From Pseudorasbora parva (taxonomy: Eukaryota > Chordata > Actinopteri > Cypriniformes > Gobionidae), in the NCBI RefSeq assembly GCF_024679245.1, contig NC_090185.1, forward strand, positions 4,461,964 through 4,525,963: a stretch of 64,000 nucleotides of DNA, in the 5' to 3' direction. The translations under genes and the position numbers were made by a program. Position 1 is the first letter of the stretch. Each line of letters opens with the position of its first letter. Below the pieces are notes generated by a model. That model worked only from the letters and a program-made list of their open reading frames with translations. It was not told where the DNA came from and made no database searches. This document shows, piece after piece, positions 42,939 to 54,984 of this stretch.

Positions 42939-43519
42939 CTTCTTTGGTATGATTTGATGAAGTTCTGACAACAGTGACTTGCTGTGCTGAAGCGTTGAAG
43001 TCGCTTGATGTCACAGAAAGGAATAAAGTGGAGCGCGGCGGGGGTGTATGGGCGTGCATTTCCTCTCTCGCTCTAGTCACGCGCGCGCACCCTACCAGGA
43101 GAAGAGCCCGTGCGGCCCATACAAGGACCTTCCGCTCTATTAACGTCAAGTCGACCCATACTCGAAAAAAACTCTCCGAAACTTGTGAGAAACCGGAAGG
43201 AGTATTTTTGACACAGAAATACTCCATCAAACGTCCAACATTAGTTTTTGAAACTTTGTCTATGTTTAGGATGGGAATCCAAGTCTTTAACAGTGTAAAG
43301 CTCAGTATGCATGAAACAGCATTTCACCCCCCCCCCCCCCCCTTTAATGTTTAATTATGTTGGAATAATTAGAATCATTCAAACTATACTGGGTTACCGT
43401 AGTGGAGAAGAGCGGAGCGATTGCTTATACTGTGGACTTACACAGCACATGTCATTAACGAGAATTTCATACATAGCACTTGACATGTTCATTATGTGCT
43501 AACAGAATGAAAGTTAGCA

Positions 43520-44120
43520 TCATCACAGTAGTTCATATGAGACATCAGTGGGTTAATTAGAGTCTCTTGAAGCATCCAAAATACATTTGGGTCCAAAAAT
43601 AACAAAAACTACGACTCTATTCAGCATTGTCTTCTCTTCCGCGTTTGTGTTCAATCCTCAAATAAAGATTCAAACGGTTATGAATCAGCGAATCGATTCA
43701 TGATTCGGATCGCGAGTCAAACTGCTGAAATCACGTGACTTTGGCGATCTGAATCATGAATCGATTCACTGATTCATAACCGTTTGAATCTTTATTTGAG
43801 GACTGAACACAAACGCGGAAGAGAAGACAATGCTGAATAAAGTCGTAGTTTTTGTTATTTTTGGACCCAAATGTATTTTGGATGCTTCAAGAGACTCTAA
43901 TTAACCCACTGATGTCTCATATGGACTACTGTGATGATGTTTTTATTCCCTTTCTGGACATGGACAGTATAGTGTGCATACACTTGCATACGCTCTCGGA
44001 CTAAATATAAAATATCTTAAACTGTGTGTGAAGATGAACGGAGGTCTTACGGGTGTGGAGCGACATTAGGGAGAGGAGTTAATGACAGAAATTTCATTTT
44101 TGGGTGAACTAATCCTTTAA
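43520..44120. mobile_element. Foldback element, copy without nested insertions
   Basis: Same family as 10032-13031. The right end reads GGGTGAACTAATCCTTTAAA, while the left end is truncated. The stretches 43520-43735 and 43740-43955 are long inverted repeats centred near 43737 (TCATGATTCGGATC against GATCTGAATCATGA). Non-coding. It shows the uninterrupted site used by the hAT insertion at 11373. Confidence 0.82.
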
Positions 44121-45086
44121 AGTGGTTCCCCTATGATTACAAGCCAAAGAACCACTTTTAGTACTACCGGTACATAGCACCATTTTTTTTTTTTTTTTTT
44201 AGAGTGTATGGCCATCCAAAGCGCTTTACATTTTGCCTCACATTCACCCATTCATACTCCAAAGTCAATGCCACATTCTACGTCTTCAAGACTTTGGGAA
44301 TCTACCATCGTCTACCATCAGTATTCAACAGATGGACCCTAAAAGTCTCCAAAGTGACAGTAAAACAACATGCATCTGATCCCCTCAGTAAAGCTGCGTT
44401 TGGCAGGAGTTGTTCTTTGTAGGATGTGCCGCGCCGACCCCATGCGTCCCAGCTGGAGTCCCTGGTGGCGGCTTAAAAAAGTGCAGCTGACATTGAGTGG
44501 AGTTCAGCGGGCCTCCATCTGCACCCGCGTCTCCCACCGGACCCTTTAGCCCAGCAAACCTTCCTGAATGCGCTCCACATTCAGCCGTACAGCCATTTGA
44601 CTTCGGCTCTCCCGTGAGAATCCCTCTCGGCATTGACAAATGCTCGCACGTTGCGCTCAGGCTGACGGTTTCATTTGTATTTATGCGACTCCCTGGGTAA
44701 CCCTTAAAATAACTATTGAATTTACACCGACAGGACGACACACTCACTAAAACATGCGGAAATAAAGAGGTGAGCAACACGCCACAAAGTAAGCGGCCCC
44801 TATTGCCACGTCTGTTCAAAATGGCGTGAGGATGCTGGACATGCTCTCCATAAATCAGTCTTTTGTCTTTCGAGTGTAGGTGCGTTTCTGACTGACAGGT
44901 TCAATTTGCTTGACCTTGGCTTTCCTTTACATGCACCAAATATATAAACGAGGGGCAGAAGCCGAGACGCGTCAATCCATCATCAGGAACGGCTCATTTA
45001 TTCAACACCACTGACTGTAAACGCCATCCTTATGAAAATACAACACTTCTCACTCTGTAAACTCACCTCATCTGTGCCACTCTACC
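44121..45086. other. Short repeat fragments and unique sequence; no gene
   Basis: A T-run lies at 44186-44201, followed by CCAAAGCGCTTTACATTTTG, a dispersed-repeat word. From 44400 to 45080 the sequence is complex and GC-balanced. A 144-codon minus-strand frame (44819-44385) has no recognisable domain and is not called as a gene. Confidence 0.45.
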
Positions 45087-47190
45087 AATGCTACTATGGT
45101 AAAACCATGGTTAACTGAAGCTACTATGGTAAAACCATGGTTAACTGAAGCTACTATGGTAAAGCCATGGTAAACTGAATCTACTATGGTAAAGCCATGG
45201 TAAACTGAATCTACTATGGTAAAGCCATGGTAAACTGAATCTTATCTACCAAACTAGCATAATTACTGCAATCAATGGTACTATGGTAAAACCATGGTTA
45301 ACTGAAGCTACTATGGTAAAACCATGGTTAACTGAAGCTACTATGGTAAAGCCATGGTAAACTGAATCTACTATGGTAAAGCCATGGTAAACTGAATCTA
45401 CTATGGTAAAGCCATGGTAAACTGAATCTTATCTACCAAACTAGCATAATTACTGCAATCAATGGTACTATGGTAAAACCATGGTAAACTGACTCTACTA
45501 TGGTAAAACCATGGTAAACTGAATCTACTATGGTAAAACCATGGTAAACTGAACCTACTATGGTAAAACCATGGTAAACTGAAGCTACTATGGAAAACCA
45601 TGGTAAACTGAATCTACTATGGTAAAACCATGGTAAACTGAACCTACTATGGTAAAACCATGGTAAACTGAATCTACTATGGTAAAACCATGGTAAACTG
45701 AATCTTATCTACCAAACTAGCATACTTACTGCAATCAATGGTACTATGGTAAAACCATGGTAAACTGAAGCTACTATGGAAAACCATGGTAAACTGAATC
45801 TACTATGGTAAAACCATGGTAAACTGAATCTACTATGGTAAAACCATGGTAAACTGAATCTTATCTACCAAACTAGCATACTTACTGCAATCAATGGTAC
45901 TATGGTAAAACCATGGTAAACTGAAGCTACTATGGAAAACCATGGTAAACTGAATCTACTATGGTAAAACCATGGTAAACTGAATCTTATCTACCAAACT
46001 AACATAATTACTGCAATCAATGGTACTATGGTAAAACCATGGTAAACTGAATCTACTATGGTAAAACCATGGTAAACTGAATCTACTATGGTAAAGCCAT
46101 GGTAAACTGAATCTACTATGGTAAAGCCATGGTAAACTGACTCTTATCTACCAAACTAGCATAATTACTGCAATCAATGGTACTATGGTAAAACCATAGT
46201 AAACTGACTCTTACCTACCAAACAAGCATAATTACTGCAATCAATGGTACTATGGCAAAACCATGGTAAACTGACTCTTATCTACCAAACTAGCATAATT
46301 ACTGCAATCAATGCTACTATGGTAAAGCCATGGTAAACTGAATCTACTATGGTAAAGCCATGGTAAACTGACTCTTATCTACCAAACTAGCATAATTACT
46401 GCAATCAATGCTACTATGGTAAAGCCATGGTAAACTGAATCTACTATGGCAAAACCATGGTAAACTGACTCTTATCTACCAAACTAGCATAATTACTGCA
46501 ATCAATGGTACTATGGCAAAACCATGGTAAACTGAATCTACTTTGGTAAAACCATGGTAAACTGAATCTACTATGGTAAAGCCATGGTAAACTGACTCTT
46601 ATCTACCAAACTAGCATAATTACTGCAATCAATGGTACTATGGCAAAACCATGGTAAACTGAATCTACTTTGGTAAAACCATGGTAAACTGAATCTTATC
46701 TACCAAACTAGCATAATTACTGCAATCAATGGTACTATGGTAAAACCATGGTAAACTGAATCTACTATGGTAAAACCATGGTAAACTGAATCTACTATGG
46801 TAAAACCATGGTAAACTGAATCTTATCTACCAAACTAGCATAATCTGCAATCAATGGTACTATGGCAAAACCATGGTAAACTGAAGCTACTATGGTAAAA
46901 CTGAATCTTATACCACACTAGCATACTTACTGCAATTAATGGTACTGGTAAAACCATGGCAATATTTGCTGCAAATCTATTTACTGCAAACCAATGGCAA
47001 ATTCATGGAACATAAAATATTTTCTGCCAAACTATTGCCTTTAATGCTACTATGGTAAAACCATGGTAGTTCTGCCAAACTAGTTATTGCAATTAAGGTT
47101 GCTGTAGTAAAACCATGGTAAACTGAATCTTACCAACCAAACTAGCATAACTACTGCAATCAATGGTACTATGGTAAAACTATCAAATTG
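45087..47190. repeat. Minisatellite of about 30 bp, with higher-order order
   Basis: Unit CTACTATGGTAAAACCATGG followed by TAAACTGAAT, in runs of two to eight. Runs are separated by a 40-bp linker CTTATCTACCAAACTAGCAT followed by AATTACTGCAATCAATGGTA. The pattern unit-run plus linker recurs more than ten times. The unit contains an imperfect palindrome (CTATGGT...ACCATGG). It decays after 46900. Confidence 0.93.
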
Positions 47191-48055
47191 CACATCAAAG
47201 CTATTCTGTCAAATTGGATAAGCATGATAAATTCAATATTTTATGCCAAACTAGCATAGTAACCACTAGTTACTTTGGTAATTTTAATACCTGAGCCACT
47301 AATTACTACCATGATAAGTGTATGTTTTATTGCCGAATTACTACACTAAAGTGTAGAGGAAAATCCTGGTCAATTTTCATGACACGTACAATTAAGGTTT
47401 CAGACTTCCAGACACAATTAAAGCAGCGAAACAAAAGGCTGAATGACATTTTCTACACATTTACGGCGTTTCTGTACATTCTCAAACACAGTGTTGTGTC
47501 AACCTTAAGTATTATTTTTATTGGTTCTCTGGTCTATAAATAATGCTGTGGAGAAGCTTGACATGAATCACAGTAGCCCAGCAGATGTTGGAGCTGAAAT
47601 GTATAGTCGAGGTTAGCGCTCCCCTGTGACTTCTCTCGTATATATATTTTTTTACACTTGTCAGGGACTGTGTACTGGAAAGAGGGAGCACTAGCATGCT
47701 AGCAGCTGCGCTGGACTGACAGATGTGAACTCTTCTCTCACCGAAGGGCCACAGCTGTCTCTGCGTCTTCCAGCGTAGCATTGCTGTCTGTGTTTGTGTC
47801 GCTGTCGCTAATGAGCCCAGCCATGCACAAAAACACACACTTCCCATCCTGCTAAGAGCAACAATGCGCGTCTAGGTGTGATCGCGCTAACAGATAATTG
47901 TGTCACTTCTGAATTTGAGAAAAATCACACTTTTTGTATTGTTCAACGCTCATCAAACAATCACAAGGCTTCCCTTAACAATTTTATCTTTGTTAAATGC
48001 AGCATAGATGCACTTGCTAATTTGGTACATTGCCTAGCGTGTTTTGGGGGGTTGT
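47191..48055. other. Unique sequence, no gene
   Basis: Complex, non-repetitive sequence with short frames only. Confidence 0.45.
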
Positions 48056-49625
48056 TTTAGCTAAGGTGTTGATTAGCCTAGTTATTATGTTTCAGGCTGA
48101 TTACTAGGAACTAATGAGTGTTGGCTAAGACACTGAGTAGTTTTTAATGCATTTCTGTGTGGTTGCTAATATGTTTTTTTATGTTTGCGATTACATGGAC
48201 ATTTTAGAATGATTACTAGGGCATTGATAAATGCTAGCAAAGGTTGAGTTGTGCAGTTTTCTGTATTTCTGTGATCGCTAGGGTGATCTTGTTACGACGA
48301 GGCTAAGTGTTAGCTAAGGCGTTTTGCCTGTTTTTAGCACATTTCTGTGCGATCGCTAGGGTATTCAGGATGCTTCCCACAAGACGTTTCATATGTTTTT
48401 TAGCACATTTATGTGTGAACGCTAAGATATTCAGGATGCTTTTTATGATAACGATAAGTGTTAGCTAAAGCGTTTCACGTGATTTTAGCATTCTGGATGC
48501 TTCCAACGACAATGGTAAGTGTTAGCTAAGGTGTTTCACATGTTTTTAGCGCATTTCTGTGCGATCACTAGGGTAATGAGAATGCTCGCTACAACAATGC
48601 TAAGTGGTATCTAAGGCGTTTTACATGTTTTTAGCACATTTCAGTGCGATCGCTAGGGTATTCTGGATGCTGCCCATGACAATGCTAAGCGTTAGCTAAT
48701 GTGTTTCGTATGTTTTTAGCACATTTCTGTGCAATCAAATAGGGCATTCTGGATGCTTCCCACAACAATGCTAAGTGTTAGCTAAGGCGTTTGCATGTTT
48801 TTAGCACATTTCTGTGCGATCGCTAGGGCATTCTGGATTCTTACCAGGACAATGCTAAGTGTTAGCTAATGTGTTTCGTATGTTTTTAGAGTATTTATTT
48901 GCGATTGTTAAGATATTCAGGATGCTTCCCACAACAATGCTAAGTGTTAGCTAATGTGTTTCGTATGTTTTTAGCACATTTCTGTGCAATCGCTAAGGCA
49001 TTCTGAATTCTTACTAAGACAATGCTAAGTGTTAGCTAAGGCGTTTGCATGTTTTTGCGCATTTCTGTGCAATCGCTGGGGCATTCTGAATTCTTACCAC
49101 GACAATGCTAAGTGTTAGCTAATGTGTTTCGTATGTTTTTAGCCCATTTCTGTGCGATCGCTAGCGAATTCTGGATTCTTCCCACAACAATGCTAAGTGT
49201 TAGCTAATGTGTTTCGTATGTTTCTAGCACTTTTCTGTGCGATCGCTAGGGCATTCTGGATTCTTCCCACGACAATGCTAAATGTTAGCTAAGGTGTTTT
49301 GCATGTTTTTAGAGTATTTCTGTGCAATTGCTAAGCTATTCAGGATGCTTCCCACAACAATGCTAAGTGTTAGCTAATGTGTTTCGTATGTTTCTAGCAC
49401 TTTTCTGTGCGATCGCTAGGGCATTCTGGATTCTTCCCACGACAATGCTAAGTGTTAGCTAAGGCGTTTTAAATGTTTTTAGCACTTTTCTGTGCGATCG
49501 CTATGTTCAGGATACTTACTACGACAATGCTAAGTGCTAGCTAAGTCATTCTGCATGTTTTAAACACGTCTATGCAACTTCTAGGGTGCTTTGTATGGTT
49601 GTATGGATGCTTGTTTCGTGCTAGT
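48056..49625. repeat. Minisatellite of about 85 bp, roughly 18 copies
   Basis: The unit contains AATGCTAAGTGTTAGCTAAG, GTTTTTAGCACATTTCTGTG, CGATCGCTAGGGCATTCTGG and TTCCCAC. The first and last copies are the most degraded, as expected for array edges. A block from about 48890 to 49330 resembles the following one, suggesting partial higher-order duplication. Confidence 0.9.
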
Positions 49626-49644
49626 TGGAGAAACGAGTACCAGC

Positions 49645-50000
49645 TTAAAGGGTTAGTTCACCCAAAAATTTAAATTCTGTCAATAATTACTTACCCTAAT
49701 GTCGTTCGACACCATTCATAAAGGTTCGAAGCTTCGGTTTAAAATCGGCCCATTTCTATACAAGTCGTAATTTATTTATTTTTTGCGCAAAAAAGCCGCT
49801 GTAGTGAGATGGGCTTTGTAGCGACGTCTTTAGTGCCTTTATGGGTCTTGAGAGAGGAAATGACATTGGTGTCAATGAAGGCCTTTCTGAGCCATCGGAT
49901 TTCAACACTAATATCTTCATCTGTGTGTGAAGATGAACAGAGGTCTGATGGGTGTCCAACCACAGGAGGGAGAGGATTTTGGGGTGAACTAACCCTTTAA
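49645..50000. mobile_element. Terminal-inverted-repeat element, 356 bp (TTAAAGGGTTAGTTCACC type)
   Basis: The ends TTAAAGGGTTAGTTCACCC and GGGTGAACTAACCCTTTAA are the same as those of 10032-13031, but the interior is different. A relative in the opposite orientation lies at 50611. Open frames that coincide in the two copies reflect shared descent, not coding. Confidence 0.82.
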
Positions 50001-50610
50001 CCTCACTGAACTGTATAGCATTTGTTAAACTCACATGCATGTCATATCAGGCCATGCCAGCAGCTAATGCTGGTGTCTGTCGCCGTTTATCAGGGATGAC
50101 CTGGAGATGATCTGATTTGGCGGTGAGGTGCATTAAGCCCTCCTGTAGAGTTGTCCGAGCCGCCCTTGACTGGAGGACGCAGCCGGCTTCATTCTGGGCT
50201 ACGCCGGGCCGCGAATCGCTGGAGTGATGGCTCCATTAAGCCCTTCTGAAACGGGCCAAGAGACAGAGAATGCTGGGAGGGCAGTCAATCACCGCCCCGG
50301 CCCTTTTCACTCTCACTGGCCTCCAGTCAGATCGAATGACTCTGAGATACAGACGATAATCAATTTGTGGCCCACCGGCCGCTGGTCTAGGAACAGGTGA
50401 GGGCCGCGTGAAGCTCTGATACGTACAACAGCAGATTAAGCGATTCATCTTCACTTCGTCCTCTTGGTCCTTGGGCGCCCGTCGTGGGTAGAGGGTAGAG
50501 CATATAAAACCAACAGATGGCTGATACCGTTGGGCTGGTCCAACCGAAATCTGACTTTAACTTATTAGATGCTATTGATTATTGTTGATTATTGGTCATT
50601 TATTGATTTC
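50001..50610. other. Unique GC-balanced sequence, no gene
   Basis: Complex sequence with CATTAAGCCC words at 50131 and 50233. By appearance a possible conserved noncoding element. No supported exon. Confidence 0.45.
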
Positions 50611-51195
50611 TAAAGAGTTAGTTCACCGAAAAATGTAAATTCTGTCATTAATTCCTCCTGTGGTGGGACAGCCGTCAGACCTTGGTTCATCTTCACACAC
50701 AGATGAAGATATTAGTGTTGAAATCCGATGGCTCAGAAAGGCCTTCATTGACACCAATGTCATTTCCTCTCTCAAGACCCATAAAGGCACTAAAGACGTC
50801 GTTACAAAGCCCATCTCACTACAGCGGCTCTACAATGATTTTATGAAGCAGCGAGAATAGTTTTAGTGTGCAAAAAACTAAATAACGACTTATATAGTGA
50901 TGGGCCGATTTCAAAACAAAGCTTCAAACCGTTATGAATCAGTGAATCGATTCATGATTCGGATCTTGTGTCAAACTGCTGAAATCCCGTGACTCTGGTG
51001 ATCCGAAACATGAATCAATTCACTGATTCATAACGGTTCGAAGCTTTGTTTTGAACCGTTATGAATCAGTGAATCGAATCAGCAGTTTGGATCGCAAAAC
51101 TCACCGGATTTCAGAAGTTTGACACAAGATCCGAATCATGAATCGATTCATTGATTCATAACGGTTCGAATCTTTGTTTTGAAATCAGTGTAACT
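50611..51195. mobile_element. Related inverted-repeat element, rearranged
   Basis: Starts AAAGAGTTAGTTCACCG. The interior 50660-50830 is the reverse complement of part of 49772-49963. The part 50889-51190 holds repeated GTTATGAATCAGTGAATCGA blocks in direct and inverted order, related to the palindrome at 43520. The right end is missing. Confidence 0.7.
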
Positions 51196-51838
51196 TATTA
51201 GATGCTATTGATTATTACCTAAAGGTTCAACTATATTACTATATTATATTTTCCTGTTAACACTATGAAGCTGTTTTGAAACAATTGAATAAATGTGACT
51301 TGATTTGATTTTATTACATTCACTACCCAATCTAATGGTCATTTATTAATTTTTAAGTCAAAATCGTTATTTTGCTTGAGCTACCTAAAGGATGTATGCA
51401 TATCGAAACTAAATCAAAACCATAGTGAGTACACTTAAAAAAATATTTTTAGAAGATTATTGGAGTATTTTCTAATATGTTTTGTTTCTTCGAAGAACAT
51501 TGTGTTAATTAGTTGTGAAGTGTACTAGCAAGTTTCATTTAAAAAATTTTTTTTTTTTTTTTTACCAGTGTAGTTTTTTGTAATATCAATATTGCTCAAA
51601 GTATCTATATACTTGAGCATCCAATATCTTTACTGGATCTGAGGAATCAGGTGGTTTCGGAGATTGGGATTTTTCAGTAAAAAACGACCCAGGACACACT
51701 CAGAAGAATCTAAATATCTAAATATCAATCAAAACGATGCATTTTGTCGAGTGTTGCATGGGTAAACACCACTTCAAAATGACAAAATCCTAGTTGCCAC
51801 TTATCTTGTTTCAAATATTCAGATTTAAAGGGGGGGTG
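51196..51838. other. AT-rich sequence, no gene
   Basis: Contains a T-run near 51546-51563. No repeat boundary or exon seen. Confidence 0.5.
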
Positions 51839-52064
51839 AAACACTCAGTTTCAGTCAATCTCATGTCAATCTTGAGTACCTATAGAGTAGTATTGCATCC
51901 TTCATATCTCCGAAAAGTATTTAGTTTTATTATATTTATAAAAGAAATATGGGCTGTACCGAGTCTTTCCGGAAAAAACCGAGCGCCTGGAGGCGTATCG
52001 TGTGGGCGGAGCTAAAGAATGACAAGCGCGCAAAGCGGTGACGTCCTCAAGCGTGGAGAAACCC

Positions 52065-52164
52065 ATCGCTATCTCAGCTAATACAGATAATGATCCACAA
52101 TCAAATCTGAGGCTGAAATAAATTGAACAGGAGAAGCAGCAACAGCAGGACGTCCGTCTCTGTG
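52065..52164 (+). pseudogene. P2X7-like exon relic of Kolobok copy 4
   Basis: Corresponds to 42509-42614. The ATG is ATC here, and deletions remove part of the PESDPE region. The donor-side GT at 52165 is still present. Confidence 0.5.
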
Positions 52165-52462
52165 GTATGGACTGTATTTAGTGGCCTGTCAACATTTGTG
52201 TCTTTACTCGCGCTAAAAAAAAGGATCAAGGAAATATGGTATGAGGACATGATTCGGTTTATGGACTATTGTATGCGACTAGACCTTAGAGGTAGCAAGC
52301 AAAACGGTTTTACATGTCAGACTAGTGTAATGTTATACAGAGAACAGCAATGGAGTAACCGTTAGCGTATTTGAATGACGAAGCACGCGATCGTGTCGTT
52401 TACTGATGTTTACTCACGCGACGATAGCCGACAGCACAGACATTTGAAGCAGTTTTACTCAC

Positions 52463-52513
52463 CGGCTGCTTCCAAAGCAGGACCGAACCTTTATCGCTGG
52501 GACCGCTCCGTCA
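52463..52513 (-). pseudogene. THAP-domain end of Kolobok copy 4
   Basis: Minus-strand DGAVPAIK and a donor-like GTGAGT at 52462 match copy 3. The rest of the domain is deleted. Confidence 0.5.
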
Positions 52514-52637
52514 AAAACACACTTCTTTGGTATGATTTGGTGAAGTCCTGTGACAGCAGTGGTGTGGAAATCCACGTCTTTAACAGTGTAAAAAGCTCAG
52601 TATGCATGAAACAGAATTTCATCCCCCCCCCCCCCCT

Positions 52638-53470
52638 TTAATGTTTGCTAAACTTATTTGTGCATAAAAATGTATTAGAATCGGAACGTTAAATATAAAT
52701 ATAATAACGACACAGAGAAACATTATTGTTGGAATCACTTTCAGCTTTTTAACCAATCAGAATCCATCTTGATTTAAAGAGCTAGAGCATTTAAAGTTGC
52801 CATCAAACAGTCGTGCTCCCTATTGTGATGTATATCCGTGAAACTGCTTCTCAAACAAGAACAAATGTAAGGCGGGGCTTTGATTTTGTCCGTGGGGAAA
52901 TGATTGGATGCTTGTGGTTTTCTATTGGTGGATCTCATTTGAGAGACAGGTTGCCCCGCCCTCTTCATCACACCGTGTCCTGACTACACGCGACGTGACC
53001 CCGCAACACGCGATAAACAGTATCTTTTCCATGTTAATTCGAGTTTTTGTCTTAACCAGCCACGACGGTGACACGGCGACACGCGATGAATCTATTTTAG
53101 AAACGGTTTCTATTATTGTGCGACGTCACGCCTGGAACAACAACCCAAAACATGGCAATGTTAATCTCAGGTAGGGTTTATGTGCTTTATTTAATGTTTT
53201 AAGTGTGTAATGTTACTTTGAATATCATTTAGCGCTCCCAGCTTTGTCATACTAAAAGCAGCAAAGGATAATTCACCTCAGATCTTGAAATGAAACACAT
53301 TGAAACAAAAGCGTTCAAACTTTGAACAACAAACAAGTATTTTCTATTGTTTTAGTAACTCAGTATGTATTTTAGTAGTTTAAATGGTGTAATATTTGTG
53401 AATTCTATAATGTAGACTTATTCATTTCCTTGCGAGTGCCGTCAAGACTAATCTCTGGTGCTCTTGCTGC
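52638..53470. other. No gene seen
   Basis: Mixed sequence. CGCGATGAAT- and ACACGCGAT-containing stretches (52980-53100) look repeat-like, but no ends were found. Confidence 0.45.
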
Positions 53471-53634
53471 TAGAGCTCCGCCCACTCGTTGTTCTGACTG
53501 GCTCTGGTTTATAGAGCTCCGCCCACACGCTGTTCTGATTGGTTGTAGTTTATAGAGCTTCGCCCACTCGCTCTTCTGATTGGCTGTGGTTTATAGAGCT
53601 CCGCCCACACGCTGTTCTGATTGGCTGGAGTTTT
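53471..53634. repeat. 41-bp tandem repeat, four copies, with CCAAT and GC-box motifs
   Basis: Units start at 53471, 53512, 53553 and 53594, exactly 41 bp apart. Each has TAGAGCTCCGCCCAC (one has TTCGCCC), then TTCTGATTGGCT-like sequence. CCGCCC resembles a GC box and ATTGG is an inverted CCAAT box. The first unit has GACTGG instead of GATTGG. No gene lies immediately downstream, so a promoter role is speculative. Confidence 0.88.
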
Positions 53635-54685
53635 TGATTGATTTGTTGCATCTCGTAGTCGTTTCGCGTCTGGTGTGGATAGACAAGTTTCTTTTCGCTC
53701 GAATCGTATTGTGTCGCGCGTAGTTAGGACAGGGTGTCAGAGACGAGATGTCCCTGCAAGAGGGAGGGGAAGTTATTCTAATTCAAGATTACATGCGTGC
53801 TTATAATAAATTATACATTAGCGTCCGTAATATAGTTTTGGTGTGAATGGGCCTTTATGGATGCAGCAAGACATAACCCATCACCGTTTTGTTCCTGTAA
53901 ATGCAGATGGTGAAGATTATGCATTCAAGTAAGTGCATTAATGAGTTCACCTTCCGTCCTAACACACACTAACCCATCCAAACCCATTGTGCGTGACACA
54001 ACTTTGGCACCTCGCCGCTCTTTTCTGTTAGTCTTTCATTTCTGTTCAGGCTTTGTGAAAGCCACCCGAAGCCTCAAAAGCCGCAGGCCCCGGATCCCCG
54101 TCGAGCACTTTCATGCAGAGATAAACAGGATTCAATTCAAACATATAGACATGTCTGTCGCCACTTCACTCCCAGGAATTGAACACTTTCCGCTGCTGTT
54201 TGACGGCGCTCGTTTGCCCGGGGACCAGAAATCCCAGTTCAATCCGGAAACTCTTCTGGCTCCGGCATAAAGCCACTGATGTAGCCTAGCGTGGCTTCCA
54301 CAAACAGGCCTCGTCGGCGCCTTTCGCTGAATTTCTGGCAACAGTTCGTGTCTATCGTGACCCAACATTAAAGGGATTTGTGGAAGTCGAGCCAGAGTTT
54401 CAAGGACAGAAGGGCGCCGGCGTCAAATGCGGGGTCCTTAGAAGCAAAAACGACCCATGAATGCACAATCCATCATTTCAAACATAAGCTAAACGCATTG
54501 ACAGTAAAAGCACAAGTTATGCGGATGCAGTGATAGAATGGGTTCGGGTTAGCCGCGGTCACCTAACGTTGACTGTGAAATACGTTAGACGAGTGGTAGA
54601 AGTGCTAAGAATCGACTGGAAGAGATACACTGCGCAGATGTGTCAATATCAGAAACATCTGGCTCTTCAGCTCATTTTTGGCTGC
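53635..54685. other. Unique sequence, no gene
   Basis: Complex sequence. Frames of about 80-110 codons near 53941-54368 overlap on both strands and show no domain. Confidence 0.45.
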
Positions 54686-54705
54686 GGGGGGGGGGGGGGG
54701 GGGGG
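54686..54705. repeat. Poly-G run of 20
   Basis: Twenty G in a row between CTGC and TCGTG. Not at a recognised element end. Confidence 0.95.
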
Positions 54706-54830
54706 TCGTGAAAGATGAGATTGTCAAGAAAGAATTGATTTAAAATGTTCAACTTCATAAGCACTGCAAAACAAAACATCGTTCATTTGCTAATACTTAG
54801 CATTACTAATAGCAAGCTGCTATATTTAAG

Positions 54831-54975
54831 CAGGGTTGGGAAAAGTTACTTTGAAAATGCATTACAATATCGCGTTACTCCCTTAAAAAGTAACTAATTG
54901 AGTTACTTAGTTACTTTTTAAGAAAAGTAATGCGTTAAGTTACTTTTGCGTAACTTTTTCACCTTTGTTTTTTAT
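54831..54975. mobile_element. hAT-like element end
   Basis: CAGGGTTGGGAAAAGTTACT with GTTACTTTTTAAGAAAAGTA words resembles the ends of the element at 11373-12810. No partner end nearby. Confidence 0.55.
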
Positions 54976-54984
54976 AACAAAAAA

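Larger units (their letters stand above)
42273..43343 (+). mobile_element. Kolobok-type element, copy 3
   Basis: Flanked by TTAA (42269-42272 and 43344-43347). It starts AGGGGGGGTGAAACACTCAG and ends in a run of 16 C then T. It is 1071 bp. The layout is that of copy 1, but the sequence is more divergent and both gene relics are worn. It forms a closer pair with copy 4. Confidence 0.82.
51839..52637 (+). mobile_element. Kolobok-type element, copy 4
   Basis: Flanked by TTAA (51835-51838 and 52638-52641), 799 bp. It starts AGGGGGGGTGAAACACTCAG and ends in 14 C then T. It is close to copy 3 but shorter through deletions. Confidence 0.82.

Noticed and set aside
44385..44819. Minus-strand 144-codon frame
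   Set aside because: It has no recognisable domain, and a plus-strand frame overlaps it. One GPVGDAGADGG-like stretch hints at collagen but is a single short run. Insufficient for a gene call.
50660..50860. 66-codon frame similar to one at 49772-49963
   Set aside because: Conservation comes from shared descent of a non-autonomous element; the frame has no start context or domain.
52908..53174. 88-codon frame in a CG-rich stretch
   Set aside because: No domain, no splice signals that extend it, and repeat-like ACACGCGA words within it.
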